The notes beneath the pieces were generated by a model. That model ran no database searches and was not told the origin of the DNA. It worked only from the letters and a program-made list of their open reading frames with translations. Position numbers and translations under genes: made by a program. A stretch of DNA of 64,000 bases, taken from Dendrolimus kikuchii. Its lineage: Eukaryota; Arthropoda; Insecta; Lepidoptera; Lasiocampidae. Below are positions 21,429-33,311 of the stretch, piece after piece; within the stretch, counting starts at the first letter, position 1; every line of letters begins with the position of its first letter. Location of the stretch: the NCBI GenBank assembly GCA_019925095.2, contig CM034402.1, positions 13,341,501 to 13,405,500 on the forward strand. The letters run 5' to 3'.

Positions 21429-21465
21429 TCTGTGATCACGGCTACTGAATAGTAGCCGAAACGTC
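21429..21465 (+). ncRNA. hammerhead-ribozyme-like motif, decayed
   Basis: CTGTGA (one base short of CTGATGA) is followed after four bases by a GGCTAC/GTAGCC stem with a 6-base loop, then GAAAC and GTC. This is the order of a hammerhead core as known from Penelope-like retroelements and retrozymes. Stem I is not convincing and one core base is missing, so activity is unlikely. No flanking Penelope ORF is seen. Confidence 0.3.
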
Positions 21466-21485
21466 AGATTAATAAAAATCAAATA

Positions 21486-22288
21486 ACACACTGCGCTTAA
21501 AATCGTTAAAAGGTAGTTTTATTATAGCTACGATACTTTAAAAATAATCTGTAATTTACTGTGTTTTAAATTTTGATTATTAATTATAATCATTGTTCAA
21601 CCGTATTCGTATCAACTTTTCTTATGCACATAAAAATAAAATAAAACGCGCAGGTATTTTTTTTCCTCGTAAAAATGAGTTTTATTTCCTAAAACCAAAT
21701 ATAAATTTTACCACACAGAAACTTAATGTTTATATGACAGAGTAAGGATGTGTCCAGCATGACACACCACAATAACTCACCAAACAAATAAAATATGTAA
21801 ATCAATTAACTACCTTTGTTTTAGGCCAATAACCCCCGATCATAAGTTTACGATATGTGGTATGACTTGCAAACTTGCCATGTCACGCTACACAGTAAAA
21901 AAAGTAGATCGCAAATTTCGATAAATCTGTTATCGTGATCTGCAAGAACGATACGTTTATAAGCTAACATTTGCGTGTTGGAAATAAATTTATGAATAAA
22001 TAAAGTGCACATGTATATAACTTTCGATTTGTGTCGAAAGAAATTTGTAGGTTTTGCCAAGAAACTAATCAAATTAGGTATCAAGAGAGCTGACCGTCTG
22101 TTGCCTCCCTCTAACAACGGATTAGTATGGCGACCCAACGAGGTTACGATACCTGCCGTCTGGGAATCTTATGTATACGAGGTGACCTAGTCTCAGTATT
22201 CTTGAGGGATTGTAAGCAGAAAACAATACCTACCTTATATTTAATGTATTTATTACCTTTCAATTAGATTACATTTTTTTTTCTATTA
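21486..22288. other. no gene seen
   Basis: A short open frame at 22005-22190 (+) has no recognisable domain, and its surroundings carry no splice or promoter evidence. Confidence 0.5.
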
Positions 22289-22385
22289 CGGTCTTATTCA
22301 TAGAGAGTTAGAGTAAGTTTGCACGCTTCTTTATGGTTCTTGAAGAAGCGTTCAAACTTACTGTAACTCACTATGAATTAGACCG
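22289..22385. mobile_element. fold-back MITE, copy 2
   Basis: 97 bp, nearly a single hairpin. 'cggtcttattcata' and 'gagttagagtaagtttg' on the left are inverted as 'caaacttactgtaactc' and 'tatgaattagaccg' on the right, around 'cttctttatggttcttgaagaag'. Same family as 7964-8100. Confidence 0.75.
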
Positions 22386-24094
22386 TTCGTGCTTATTACT
22401 GACATAAATAATATAAAGGTATTAGTTAACAGTTGTTGCTTTTAAGTTACCTACTTAAAATTTGTGTACAATTACGTCTATAATTGATTTAAAGGTATAA
22501 TAAACAGTAGTCCATTTCTAAATTGTTTATGTATGTACAATATAATATGTTAGGTAGAAATTTTGTCGAAAAGTTGCCTATTGTTTTATCTTGAGAATAT
22601 TTTAATCATGCATTTTTATTATTGTTTATTTTGGTGAACAACTGTTACCTATCTAATATAGTTTAGCGGTGTGACGCATGGACTGTCATACCGGAGTCGT
22701 TATAACGCAAGTAGATCTCGCCTAGCTCTACCTGCGCGTTCCTACTTATGACGCTTGTACGACATCTAGGCTTTTGTAAATTTATAGAAAGTATCTGAGT
22801 TGATTTCATTATCCGCTATTGAAACAATGTGTATGTTATTAAATTTATCTTTGAAATGGTGATATAGTAGAGATGTGGCCGTGTACCTGTAGGCAGTATA
22901 CGGCCATTGTTATATTTTGCCTGTGTATGGTATAATATACATGTATGTATAGAATACATATGTATGAGTAACCGCGTTATGCCTCCTACTGCTTTATGCG
23001 GAAACATGTAAGGAGTTAGATTAAAGTTTTGCCTGTGTGATATATTACGTGCCGCGTGTCGCATATTCGGTTTTCGGGTCCGGTTTGCTATTACTCACAT
23101 TTTCTAAGACCAAATAAATTTTCTACACAGATATATGAGAAAATTCGTGCGAAACTCCCCGAGAAATGTAGTACGCGGAACGACTTATAGGTATCTGTGG
23201 GCCTCGGCTGCTTATCATTCATATTTACAATTTATTTTTGGAGATCATACTTTGTGCTTGTTGACGTCAAAGAGATTTGAATATACGAGTATGTGAAACG
23301 TTTCCTTAATATTATATTATTTATTAGCTCTTTTCAGGTTTACGTCGTATTTTACAAGTGGCCAAGTGCATGTTGTACCACGTAATTTGTACAGGTGACG
23401 AATGTTAACTGTTTTTATCATTTCATTATGGAATCGTAAAGAAATCACTTCATAGAAAATTCTCAATATCTCATAAACTATGTAACAGATCTTGTTGAAA
23501 CCAATTTTTCTTAAAAACATTTTAAGCTCTATATATCACTTTAAATTTTGTTCATAGTTCAAAAGTAAGAGGGAGTAGATATACTTTTGTTGTAGAAGCA
23601 AATATCTAAATAAAATATTAAAAGATCGATGCAAATAAATGTAAAAACTAAAAGAGATAGATGAATGGTGGTGTGACAGCGACTTATATCAGAATACAGG
23701 AGTATGCAAAGAAAAGATATATTGTGCTGACCCCAAATGATACGGGTGAGATGAAAAAAAAAATAGAAGTGAATATCACGCCACCTATAAACTAATAAAA
23801 AAACATTAATAATGCTAATCAGTCTGAATTAAAATCTCACTAAAGATAGCTCACACGCTCATGTACAGTGAAAAAATATTCCTTCAACTATGTACTTCCT
23901 AACTTTATAATTCCTAAAAAAATACTGTTACATATAAAGACAAACGGAGGCATAGACATGACGACATTCAACGTTACTACTTTTCCCAATTTTTTATTAC
24001 TAAAATATTATTTATTAAAAAAGTGACTATATAATATGTACATTTTTTAATCAATAAAATAAAAAGTTGCTAATGGAATCAAACGACTGTTTGA
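22386..24094. other. no gene or named element seen
   Basis: AT-rich with only short frames. The stretch 23100-23520 is AT-rich too. A few blocks (22670-22780) are less AT-rich but have no second copy here. Confidence 0.5.
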
Positions 24095-24140
24095 TTTACT
24101 TTTTTAGGGTTCCGTGACTACGGAACCCTAAAAAAGTAAA
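24095..24140. repeat. perfect 21-bp hairpin with 4-base loop
   Basis: Arm 24095-24115 (TTTACTTTTTTAGGGTTCCG then T) and its exact complement at 24120-24140 flank the loop GACT. An a/t pair extends it by one base on each side. The 'agggttccgt' core also appears, diverged, near 459-467. Confidence 0.85.
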
Positions 24141-24878
24141 TGAAGCAGGCACGTGTATTGCCCAGTAAATTCATTTTGTATCGATACAGCGTTCATATCA
24201 AGCGGGTATCATAACACGGCGCGGTAGCTAAGTCTGGTCCCTATGGATTTTATCTGAGATAAAAATGAACCGACTACTAATGTTTTCATTTCTCATCCTC
24301 GTATTCATAGTTGTTCACGTATGCCGCTCACACGCGGTAGGGATCGCGGGATGCGAGAATCTTTTCTTTTGCCGCGAATAAAAAACTTTTGCCGCCATAA
24401 AAGTATATGAGTTCGTCCCAATACTGCGCCGATGACTTCCAATCTCTCTGTAGCGTGTCCCGACCCAACCCGGGAGATTACTTTTTCTCCTTCATCCAGT
24501 AAATTGAATTAAAATGAGAAGCAAACGGATAAAGAAAAGGGTGTACGTCGATTTTCACAAGAGTTTCGCGTTTAACGTTCACTACCTACGATCAACTTGT
24601 TTTTTCATTGTCTTTCACACATATTGAAATTTTTAGATGCTTTTTTTACAAGTTCTATAATGAAAAAGAGCTTTAATAAAAATAAAAGCACTGTTTTACT
24701 ACATTTGTGGCAATTTTTAGATATTACGATGTATTTATGTATTAATTTTTTTAAATTGGTATTTAATCTACATTGTATGTATATCTATATAGATATGAAT
24801 GTTAAATTATTTGGTAAGATAATTATATTTCTCTTTTCTGAAGCTAACTTTGCATATCTTGCCTTGAGAAAATAAACA
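24141..24878. other. no gene seen
   Basis: Contains a less AT-rich block at 24170-24480 and an AT-rich frame at 24597-24875 without recognisable domains. Confidence 0.5.
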
Positions 24879-24930
24879 TCTAAAACCCGATCACGGCGCC
24901 ACCTGCCGGTTCCAATTGCGAATCTAAAAT
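24879..24930 (-). mobile_element. Helitron family C fragment
   Basis: 'aaaacccgatcacggcgcc' and 'acctgccggttccaattgcg' match the minus-strand copy at 36193-36396. Only about 50 bases are kept. Confidence 0.45.
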
Positions 24931-26690
24931 GTAGTTACTTTGTGTTTGACAAGTTAGTAACATGTAACTTTCAGATTTGTATTCTGAGGTCTATCTAGAT
25001 ACTAAAAAAATATCGAAAACTATATAAAACCACGTCAATATTTGTTTACAATATAATTAATTAAAAAGCCACAAGGCCACAAAATGTAGTTCTTTTTGTG
25101 TTTTAATTTGAAATAGATCATTGAAGGTCAATCAAATATATGTTTTTCAATATTTAAGAAAATAATAATTATTTTAACATCTTGTTTAGGTAGAAACGAC
25201 AGAAGACGTTATTAATTGAAAGAGGTTTATTAAAGAGTTTACGTTTAAAAAATGAATCATAAAGCTAGAAAATAAAGTTTTAAAAATCCTAGTTGTAGGT
25301 AATTGCGAATACGTGTAATTAAGCCAGGACAATAAGTTCACTCGAAAAAGTAACACATTGTTTCAGTGTAGCAGCAGGCCTTGGGATATAAAGCGTTTAG
25401 ATTGCACCCGCATTGTTTTAATCAAACAGGGGATTTTTGTACGTTCTCTATTCTAATCTCTATATGCACTGTTAATGAAAAATTGTATCATTCTGTGTAT
25501 ACAGTAAGATAAAGTCATGTTAAGATTAAACGTGTATTTAATCCCTTTTTTATTTCATAAAGCTGGCGAATAGCATGCCAGAGGCAAGGACGCATTCACA
25601 TATAGTCACTTTATTTTACCCAATTTAGTAACGTTCTCATTAGACCAGACATGTTCTCTACAAAAGTTTTATTATTCTATATAATTGGCACATATTCCGT
25701 AACAAGATTACATTATAGCTATAACTAAAGGAGATTTTTTTTTTACAATGTAGCGAATACTTGCTTGATTGACAATGCTGCTGATTGATACGTATAATAA
25801 TAATAATACTATATGCCCTGTCTGTGATACTTTGAAGTTTCTTTCTTTAAAAATCTATTTTAAGAACGTCCAATCAAACACAGTCCAAAGAAAAGGTAAT
25901 CTGTAGACCTCTTTTTAAATTTATTTTAAGTAAGAAAAGTTTAATACTAGTACCTAAGTGGAATAAAAATTATATGATAGAGTTATTAAAGAAGCAATAT
26001 TCTCAGTAATGTGACACTGCAGGTAAGCGAGGTGGAGGCCGTACATATCACTCTTGGAGCGAAGAATGAGACGAACGCTTGATCTACGACATGGAGCGAG
26101 TTTGTTGAGTTTGTTCTCCCCTGACGGTTCACGCGCCATATACCCCGAGCGTACCAAATTACCCACGCCAGGTCGAATAACTCTTTCTAACTCATTTAGG
26201 AGATACCATTGTTACATAAACGTTGGAATCTTACCAAATGAACGTTAAATGTAGACATTTCTGTGAATTGTATGTCTTTTCTGAAATATAAGTTGGGTCT
26301 GACTTTTTCCGACAAGGGCGACCAGTTTTCTTAACAAGTTACCAACGAAACAGATATTAAATTTTCAGATGATTACGCCAGGAGTGTCTCAAGGCACTAA
26401 CAATTTTAAAAGTTTAACCGTTGTAAAAGTTATTTTAATTTGTTTGGTGAAAATAAATATTTTATCTATTTTTATGTTTATACGTATACTAGTTTTCTTC
26501 TCGCGACATCGCTGGTATCAATTTCGAATATATATCCCAAGGTATACAATTCGATATACAAGTCTCGCTTTCCTGTCACCTTATTCTAATCAATTGGGGT
26601 GGATACAGTATATTTTTTCTTTCACACATCCCGGTTCTGGCATATGTTCTCTGTCAACGTACCTATCGTTTCTCTCATATCCACAAGATT
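24931..26690. other. no gene or named element seen
   Basis: AT-rich. A short (taa) run lies near 25796-25811. Overlapping short frames at 25954-26248 on both strands have no recognised domain. Confidence 0.45.
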
Positions 26691-26815
26691 TCTAGTTTCC
26701 AGTTTTATAGCGATAAGGCCGCCCATTGTTCTAATGGAAATGTATTTATGTTAAATGTCTAAGTTTAAGTTATGGTGAACAATAAAGAGTTTTCATTCAT
26801 TCATTCATTCATTTT
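26691..26815 (+). repeat. LINE 3' tail (family F) with (CATT)n
   Basis: 'tatagcgataaggccgccca' then 'gtgaacaataaagag' followed by five CATT units at 26794-26813. The same order as at 7454. The tetranucleotide run is probably the retrotransposon's 3' tail. Confidence 0.6.
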
Positions 26816-27675
26816 ATTTTGTTACATGATTTTCATCTTTCCTCATTACATGCCTATACAATCTTCACCTGCTTTCCATCAATGTTTCAGCCAAAGGCGC
26901 AAAAAAACTTATGTGCGCGTATTTTCCCTTAAGCCGTCCTATAGTACAATCAATTTGGAGAGTCATTTGCGTTTGTAGAAGTGTACACTACTTATAAACG
27001 ACTGAAGCGAGAGTGCGAGGCACATGGTATTGCCCCTGCTTTATTTCGGTTTTAGTTACTTCCCCTGCTTTAAGTGCATAAATTTTATACACAACTATAA
27101 ACGCTAAAAAGTTTACAAGCTGATTTTTGTATACATTGATTCTTGTATTTATATGCTTCGGTGACGTATAATTTATTTAATCTAGCTCTACCAGAATACT
27201 TAGTTCTGTGATAACACTAATTGTACGAAGCCCCAGGCTATACCGTCAGTAAATCATGAATTATAATCTCAATATCCGAAAGTAACAAAACAGCCAGTAT
27301 AAGTGCGGTATAAGCCGATTATAACCATAAAATTATCGACCCCGAACCGACAGTAACACTTAAAACGGAGCAATTAATAGTTGAGACCAGTTTTATTAAC
27401 AAACTTTTCCGGGTTGTTTCGGAACACTAATTAGACGGAGTTTGCGATTCGATTGGGAGTTATCGGCTGATTGTGTGGAAGGGATTGTTCAATAATCCAC
27501 TAAAATATTATCAGTACTTTTTATAAGATTTAAAAAAAGGGCAACGCGAGTGTCGTTCTACGTACAGTAGGTTTGTAATGATTAAGAGCGTCTGTTTTTA
27601 CTTTTTAACTAAAGAGCCAAAAACTGGATGGAAACAATTTTTGTCGTAAGTCTGTATTGAATCTGTATTAAAAAA
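26816..27675. other. no gene or named element seen
   Basis: Nothing recognised on either strand. Confidence 0.45.
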
Positions 27676-27857
27676 AAATTGATCGTGTACTAGCAGAAGG
27701 TGATGTCAGGAGCCTTAAGAACAGACGAGCATGCATGACAAAAGTTATGAATGTCAAAGAAGCAAGTGAGGTGTGTAAGAATAAGCCTAAATGGCGCTCT
27801 GTCGTTCGTGCCTATCCCGCAAGGGCACTGGCGTGAAGTTATGTATGTATGTATGTA
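27676..27857 (+). pseudogene. RTE-like LINE C-terminal fragment with TATG tail
   Basis: Nearly the same as the minus-strand fragment at 31618-31890: it encodes 'DRVLAEGDVRSLKNRRACMT' and a following 'EASEVCKNKPKWRS' region, then stops and ends in (TATG)n. The C-terminus and tail identify a 5'-truncated retrotransposon. Confidence 0.7.
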
Positions 27858-29084
27858 AAAAAATGCAATCATACAGCATATGATTTTAATCAAACACAGC
27901 TTCCAAAGCGAATATAACGTGGTTACTTTTTCTCTTTTTTTTTCTTCACGAAATTTAGCAAGGAGACAGATTGTATCATGGGAAGGGACATAAGCTACCT
28001 ATCTCATAAAATAATGCTCAAGGGAGTGAAATACGGGATAAAAACTTATATGGTTAACAAATGATTTTTTAAATTAGACATACGAAAATTAATATTAATG
28101 CTTTTGATAAGAAATACTTGTTTCGCGATGTAGTTGAGATTCAACTTAATTCAGAAAGTAGACAAAAACAAATGCAGACGAAATCGCGGGTAACAGCTAG
28201 TTATTATAATAAAACCACGAAATGACTTTATCAATTTCATAGTTCTGTTACAGCCATCTTTTGAGCAAGCTTGGGCCAACCATTCGCGAGCAAATGAGAT
28301 GTAAAACAAGGAATCTTGGGATGTTTTAAGGCGATCTCTTAGTTCCCGGGGCAAACAAACAAATTGCCTGAACGTTCCTTTTGTTTCGCGTGGCTGAAAT
28401 AACGCATTCCACTTCTAGTGTATGGCGAAATAAATTGAGAATATTTTATATTCCATTAAATCTTGCGAAGAAGTAAGTTTTGATTACATAAGTTGCAATT
28501 AGTTTTGATATTTGATCTGCTTACATGTTCATTGCATACATTTTCTGTTTATATCATAATTAATACGGTTATTTATTTACACATTTATATATGAAAATGG
28601 AATGGTATAATAATAATAATAAATAATAGTACTTTATTAATTTTTCTCGTCACAACAAATTTACAAACAAACGGACATTCTATCCCATGGCTACCTACAA
28701 AAAGGGATTCTCATCATTAACTTCATAGGTATTATTTTTCAAACCCGAAATTTACTAGCACGACCGCGTGGTATTTTATAGTGTCATATAAACAATGAAT
28801 TTATTAATAGATTTGTGGACAACCTTTAACCTAACAATAACATTCAATAGATCGAGAAATGAAATGCTGTGTAATAGGTAGTAATTTGGTGAGTCGTTAA
28901 AACTTTTACGAGCTATCAGTGTCCCGCCCAGCCCGATTTGTCAGCTCATAGGCCATTAGTGAATGAATTTGATTTCTTTCTATAACGGTCGCGAGTAATT
29001 TGAATTAATATTTTTAGAAGTAATAAAATTGTTTTATTTATGTAAGACGCTTGTTAGTGTATCTAGTTCTATTTAGCAACTAAC
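27858..29084. other. no gene or named element seen
   Basis: AT-rich. A degenerate 'cgaaatcgcgggtaacagctag' at about 28178-28200 is a Helitron 3' end without a recognisable body. Confidence 0.45.
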
Positions 29085-29225
29085 TTTGCTCGTTGTTTTG
29101 TTTGCATAGGAGTTTGCCTTTCTTTATTCTTTATTGTACACAAAAAGTTACATACAAAACTATAAAAATAGTGATGATGTACAAAGGCGAGCTTAACTCT
29201 AAAACAGTTTTCTTCCAGTAAACCT
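29085..29225 (-). repeat. LINE 3'-tail fragment (family F)
   Basis: On the minus strand: 'actggaagaaaactgtttta', 'agctcgcctttgtacatc', then 'gtgtacaataaagaataaag'. Same architecture as 7454 and 26691. Confidence 0.5.
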
Positions 29226-29305
29226 GAGTCTAGCGAGAAGGGGAGAAGCACGAGGCAGGGTTGTGTACAATAAAATATTTTTTTGTATTTAATTATGTAA
29301 ATTTA

Positions 29306-29711
29306 TCTATAATGTTATAAAATTATATATATGCCATGTCTGTACATTAAATATATTAAAAAAAACTGAAATACAATATATAAAGGATAGAGAACAAAAC
29401 GATGCAATTTTTTTTAGATTTCTTGTCTGTTTGCCTGTTTGTCGGTTTGTCTATTTGTTCGAGATTCATGTAAAGACAGGGATGATTTCGATGCGGTTTT
29501 CGCTGATCGATAGCTAATTCTTAGGCTTAAACTCTGCGCTACATTTTATCTCGGCAATCCAGCGGAATTTTCCCGGGAGCGGTTTGTAGTTGATCGGGTG
29601 CATAAAAATTAGTTTATTCCGACACAGTTTTCATTAAAACCGTAATTTATATTCTGTTTTAAATGCTGCGGCACTTTGTATCCTAGGAATCCGGGAATTT
29701 TAAGTCAAGCA
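29306..29711 (+). mobile_element. non-autonomous Helitron, family B, 3'-truncated
   Basis: Starts TC in 'tctataatgttataaaatta', has all internal family B blocks, and stops at 'gggaattttaagtcaagc' before the expected CTAGT end. Confidence 0.7.
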
Positions 29712-29994
29712 CTTTTGTGTCCTATCTACTTTACATATCAATCTTATCGTGTCAGCCTTGAGTTTTATTCTTCTTAATAGTAGCATTCATTGTTTTTATG
29801 CAGTAGCAGTCCAGAAGTAATCTGCTCTTTTTACCCCTTAACAACGTACTTACGTTCTGCTGCGATATTTCCATTTTGTGGCTGTTTTCAGATCACTCCT
29901 CGAGTGGCAAGAAAAGAACTTGACTGGATAATTAGTTAAAAAAGAGCGAGGTAATTTAGTGAATAAGACATTTGCGTTTTTTTCCAATGACGTG

Positions 29995-30182
29995 GTAGTT
30001 ATTGCAACACGTTATTTGATGCGGCGGCACTGGATAAATAACAATGGACTACGTCAATTTTGTAGAAAAAGAGTGTTGGGCAATTTAGGTGGGAATGTGA
30101 GATTGAGCGCGCACGTACCTGATTAATGGGCATGAAATGCAGCTGCTCCTCTGACCCCAGTACACTTCACTTCACTTATTAC
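29995..30182 (-). repeat. dispersed repeat, family E copy 2
   Basis: Reverse complement of 560-716, including the 'cacttcacttca' end. Two copies allow the unit to be defined, but neither has coding capacity or clear ends. Confidence 0.6.
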
Positions 30183-30576
30183 TATGTTTATAATATTTTG
30201 TATTTGCGGTGTGGATTATTATAGTATATTATATATTAATTTATTAAAGATATTTACAGTATTTGGTAACTAAGCGGTGCGGTGCGGAGCGGCATTAATT
30301 ATAGTTTATATTTATTGTATGTTAATTTATGTGCGTGGCGATTATATTTAATTTATTTATTTATGAAATGAATGACTGATGTGCGAGTGAAAAAAGGGAC
30401 GCGCCGTCAGATTTGAAGGAAGAATTTAAATATTGTGAAGAAAAGATCGTTTAGGCCGAAATAAGGTTACATGGCTGTACCATTATTCTTACCACTTACT
30501 TAAGAATGAGAAAACAACGTTAAAAATTGTATAAATCGAGATTACAAATGTCTGCACAACACCAATCGGATTTGGA

Positions 30577-30725
30577 CAAAAGTAGCGGATATATAATCCA
30601 GTCTCCTAAGGGACGCCTGACCTCAGCAGTAGGACGTTTACAAGTTGCTATTTAATTTATAAAGTAACCATAATTATATTACCTTACTGCTCTGCGGCGT
30701 ATCAAGCCCTGGGCAGTAGGTTTAT
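30577..30725 (+). repeat. retrotransposon 3'-end fragment
   Basis: 'gggacgcctgacctcagcag' then 'taggacgtttacaagttg' resembles the 3' end of a widespread lepidopteran LINE, which typically has '...cagcagtgggacgt...ggctg'. This is from memory of the family and was not checked. Confidence 0.4.
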
Positions 30726-31029
30726 TTTACTTACATAAAAACTTATTTTGGTTTTTTATAGCTAATAATAAAGAAACTAATTCCCATATACCTAGTTTAG
30801 ACAATTGTCCAGCAAAACATAGAGATGAATCGAAGACAACCTGATTTAAAGTAATACAATGAATCAAATGTTGTTTATGATAACGTTTTTGATATTGATT
30901 TATTTGTTAATGAATTGAAAAACGCAACTGCAGCGCCATTTTTTACGCTATTTTCGTCTATCCTATGGAAATGACGTTATTTATCGAGATAAGTGATAGC
31001 GAGATAATCAAGTTACACCGGGATATAGA

Positions 31030-31599
31030 CTAGCTCTATGTCAAGTTTCATTTAAATCAGTCCAGTAGTTTTCACGTGATGCTCTAACAGACAGACAAAC
31101 GGACAAAAAATCTAAAAATTGTATTTTCGGAATCTGCTGCTCCGAATCAGCCCCCCCTAATTTTTTTCACATATGAAACGCATTTTACAAACTCGAACCA
31201 TTTATAGATTGATTATAGAATAATATAGTTCATACATAATTATATGTGTATCAACTATATTAAGAGTGGTATATATTTACATACGACGCACTTAAAAGGT
31301 GGGAAATATAATTTATATCACATTTCACGTCCTTGGCTTCATATTGTATGTAGTTTAAAAGCTTCCATAACTATTACATTTGCATATCTTATTCCAACGT
31401 TAAGAAGTTAAGTAGTGGTTTAGTACGTTTTTGTCATGTTATACTTAGGTAATAAAAAATGATAATAATCTAATGACAAATTACTGTAATTATTACGTAC
31501 TTAAATATTTTACTAATACAATGCCCCTGCTACACCTGGGATAAATTTAATGTTAGTGACTGTTTCACACAGAGCCAAGAAATTAATGGGTTATTTGAC
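31030..31599. other. no gene seen; short Helitron-like block
   Basis: 'ccagtagttttcacgtgatg' and 'acagacagacaaacggacaa' at 31060-31100 are Helitron internal blocks on the reverse strand, without delimitable ends. The rest is AT-rich. Confidence 0.4.
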
Positions 31600-31940
31600 A
31601 TACATACATACATAACTTCACGCCAGTTCCCTTGCGGGGTAGGCACAAGCAACAGAGCGCCATTTAGGCTTATTCTTACACACCTCACTTGCTTCTTTGA
31701 CATTCATAACTCTTGTCATGCACGCTCGTCTGTTCTTAAGTCTCCTGACATCACCTTCTGCTAGTACACGATCAATTTGATCATGGAAGGTGTGTCGTGG
31801 CCTTCCACGACTTCTGCATCCATCCACTTTTGCATTGTATATCTGTTTAGTCATTCTTTCATATGCATTCTTTCCACATGCCCGAACCACCGGAGCATTC
31901 CTTTCCTTACCTTCACCCCGACACTCTCTTTCAGACCGGG
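31600..31940 (-). pseudogene. RTE-like LINE C-terminal fragment
   Basis: The minus-strand frame 31618-31890 encodes 'GKNAYERMTKQIYNAKV' and 'SRGRPRHTFHDQIDRVLAEG', the usual C-terminal GRPR..(W/F)xDQI pattern of endonuclease/RT retrotransposons. It ends just before a (CATA)n run, complementary to the TATG tail of 27676-27857. The homologous frame continues a little to 31940. Confidence 0.75.
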
Positions 31941-32799
31941 TTATTTGACATGCGATATTAATAATAACGTTGAAAATTTACAGATAACTCTCATTTATAT
32001 ACACTAATATAGCTAACTATTAACACCATTTTTTAACGCTATAGGTAAGTCGCATTTGCTGACGAACACTAACTAACAGTAACGCTGGTGGAGCAGAGGC
32101 ATTAAAAAAAATCTTGCAAGGAATGCTTGAGAAATATTTAGTTAATAGAGCTTAGAAAATACTTTTTTTACTGCTGAAGTACAACAAACAGACTAACGAC
32201 TAGTGTTAAATTTATTTTAAATCAGTGCAGAAGGTAAAATAAATCGGGATTTAGGGTTTTAGATTGGGACAAACAGAGAAGAAGGTTTAAAAAAAGTTAA
32301 TATTTAATTACTTTATTCTAATAATCTTAATTTTCTATTAATATTTTTGATTTTCTGATAATAATACTTTTTTAATAAGTTTATTGATTTATCGAATCAT
32401 TTAGTGTCCCCAGACCCTTGAAAATCGCGACGTTCCGCACACATCGGAACACTTGGAAATGCTACTGACGACCCATCTGAAAGAAACTCGTTTCCGTTGC
32501 CTATAGGCACTTACGACACCAAAAGTACTAACGCAGTAGGTATTTTTATTTCGGAAAGATATTAGGTATTTCATTTTTCCATCCCAAATAGTATTTTAAA
32601 AATAAATTCTTAATGAACATTAACAACATAGGCTAACAAACCAGCATATACTGCATGCGTTGGAGTTATTTCGTTGATTGTGTGATATGGTAGTGCGCTG
32701 TGTTCAGCGGTGCGCCAAAACAACCCATACCTTTTAAATGGTTCTATAGACGATATACTTTTTAGCATGCTTACACTCATTTAGTTTTATTCCTATATC

Positions 32800-32905
32800 C
32801 CCCTCTTATAATTTAAGAGCTGTGCTCTTGTCGGTGGAGCCTCCCCCAATCTTCTCTTTTTGACTGACACTCACTTCCTTGATTTGGCCTCGTCCCTGGA
32901 TTATA
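32800..32905 (-). repeat. LINE C-terminal fragment (family J)
   Basis: Minus strand reads 'REDWGRLHRQEHSS' followed by a stop, a motif seen again in decayed form at 60815-61040. About 100 bases kept. Confidence 0.45.
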
Positions 32906-33006
32906 CAGTTTCCATAGTATATTCCATAGGATATATAGTTTCCATTCGAATGACATAAATTAAACCAAATCGGATTTATCCAATCAATCAAAAATAGAAA
33001 GTCTTA

Positions 33007-33308
33007 GGGCGCGTTTCTCTAGTATCTTATAACGCCCAAAATGCTCCGTCTGCCGTTCCACATGGCGGCCACGGTCGTTATGGTCGTGGCGAAAACGTCA
33101 CTAATGACGTCATTATTTTCGATCACACAGCGCTCACAACAACCCTTGTCAAGAGTTGAGTCGAAGTGGGCGTTGACCACAGAGCATTAATTCTCTCTAC
33201 GGATTGACATTCCACTAGAGTTTATGATTGTAACGCCCGCAAGCAAGTGGAACGGGAAAAATCGTGGTCGTGAACGTTGTCGTTGAGAGTCTCTTGTGGA
33301 ACGTAGCC
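33007..33308. mobile_element. MITE, Harbinger-like, family D copy 2
   Basis: 302 bp, ends GGGCGCGTTTCTC and ...GTGGAACGTAGCC, flanked by TTA (33004-33006 and 33309-33311). It is closely related to 19072-19451. The TTA duplication and GGGC ends suggest PIF/Harbinger mobilisation. Confidence 0.75.
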
Positions 33309-33311
33309 TTA

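Noticed and set aside
22005..22190. 61-codon frame with a plausible protein-like tail
   Set aside because: No recognisable family, no flanking exons, and an overlapping frame of similar length on the other strand.
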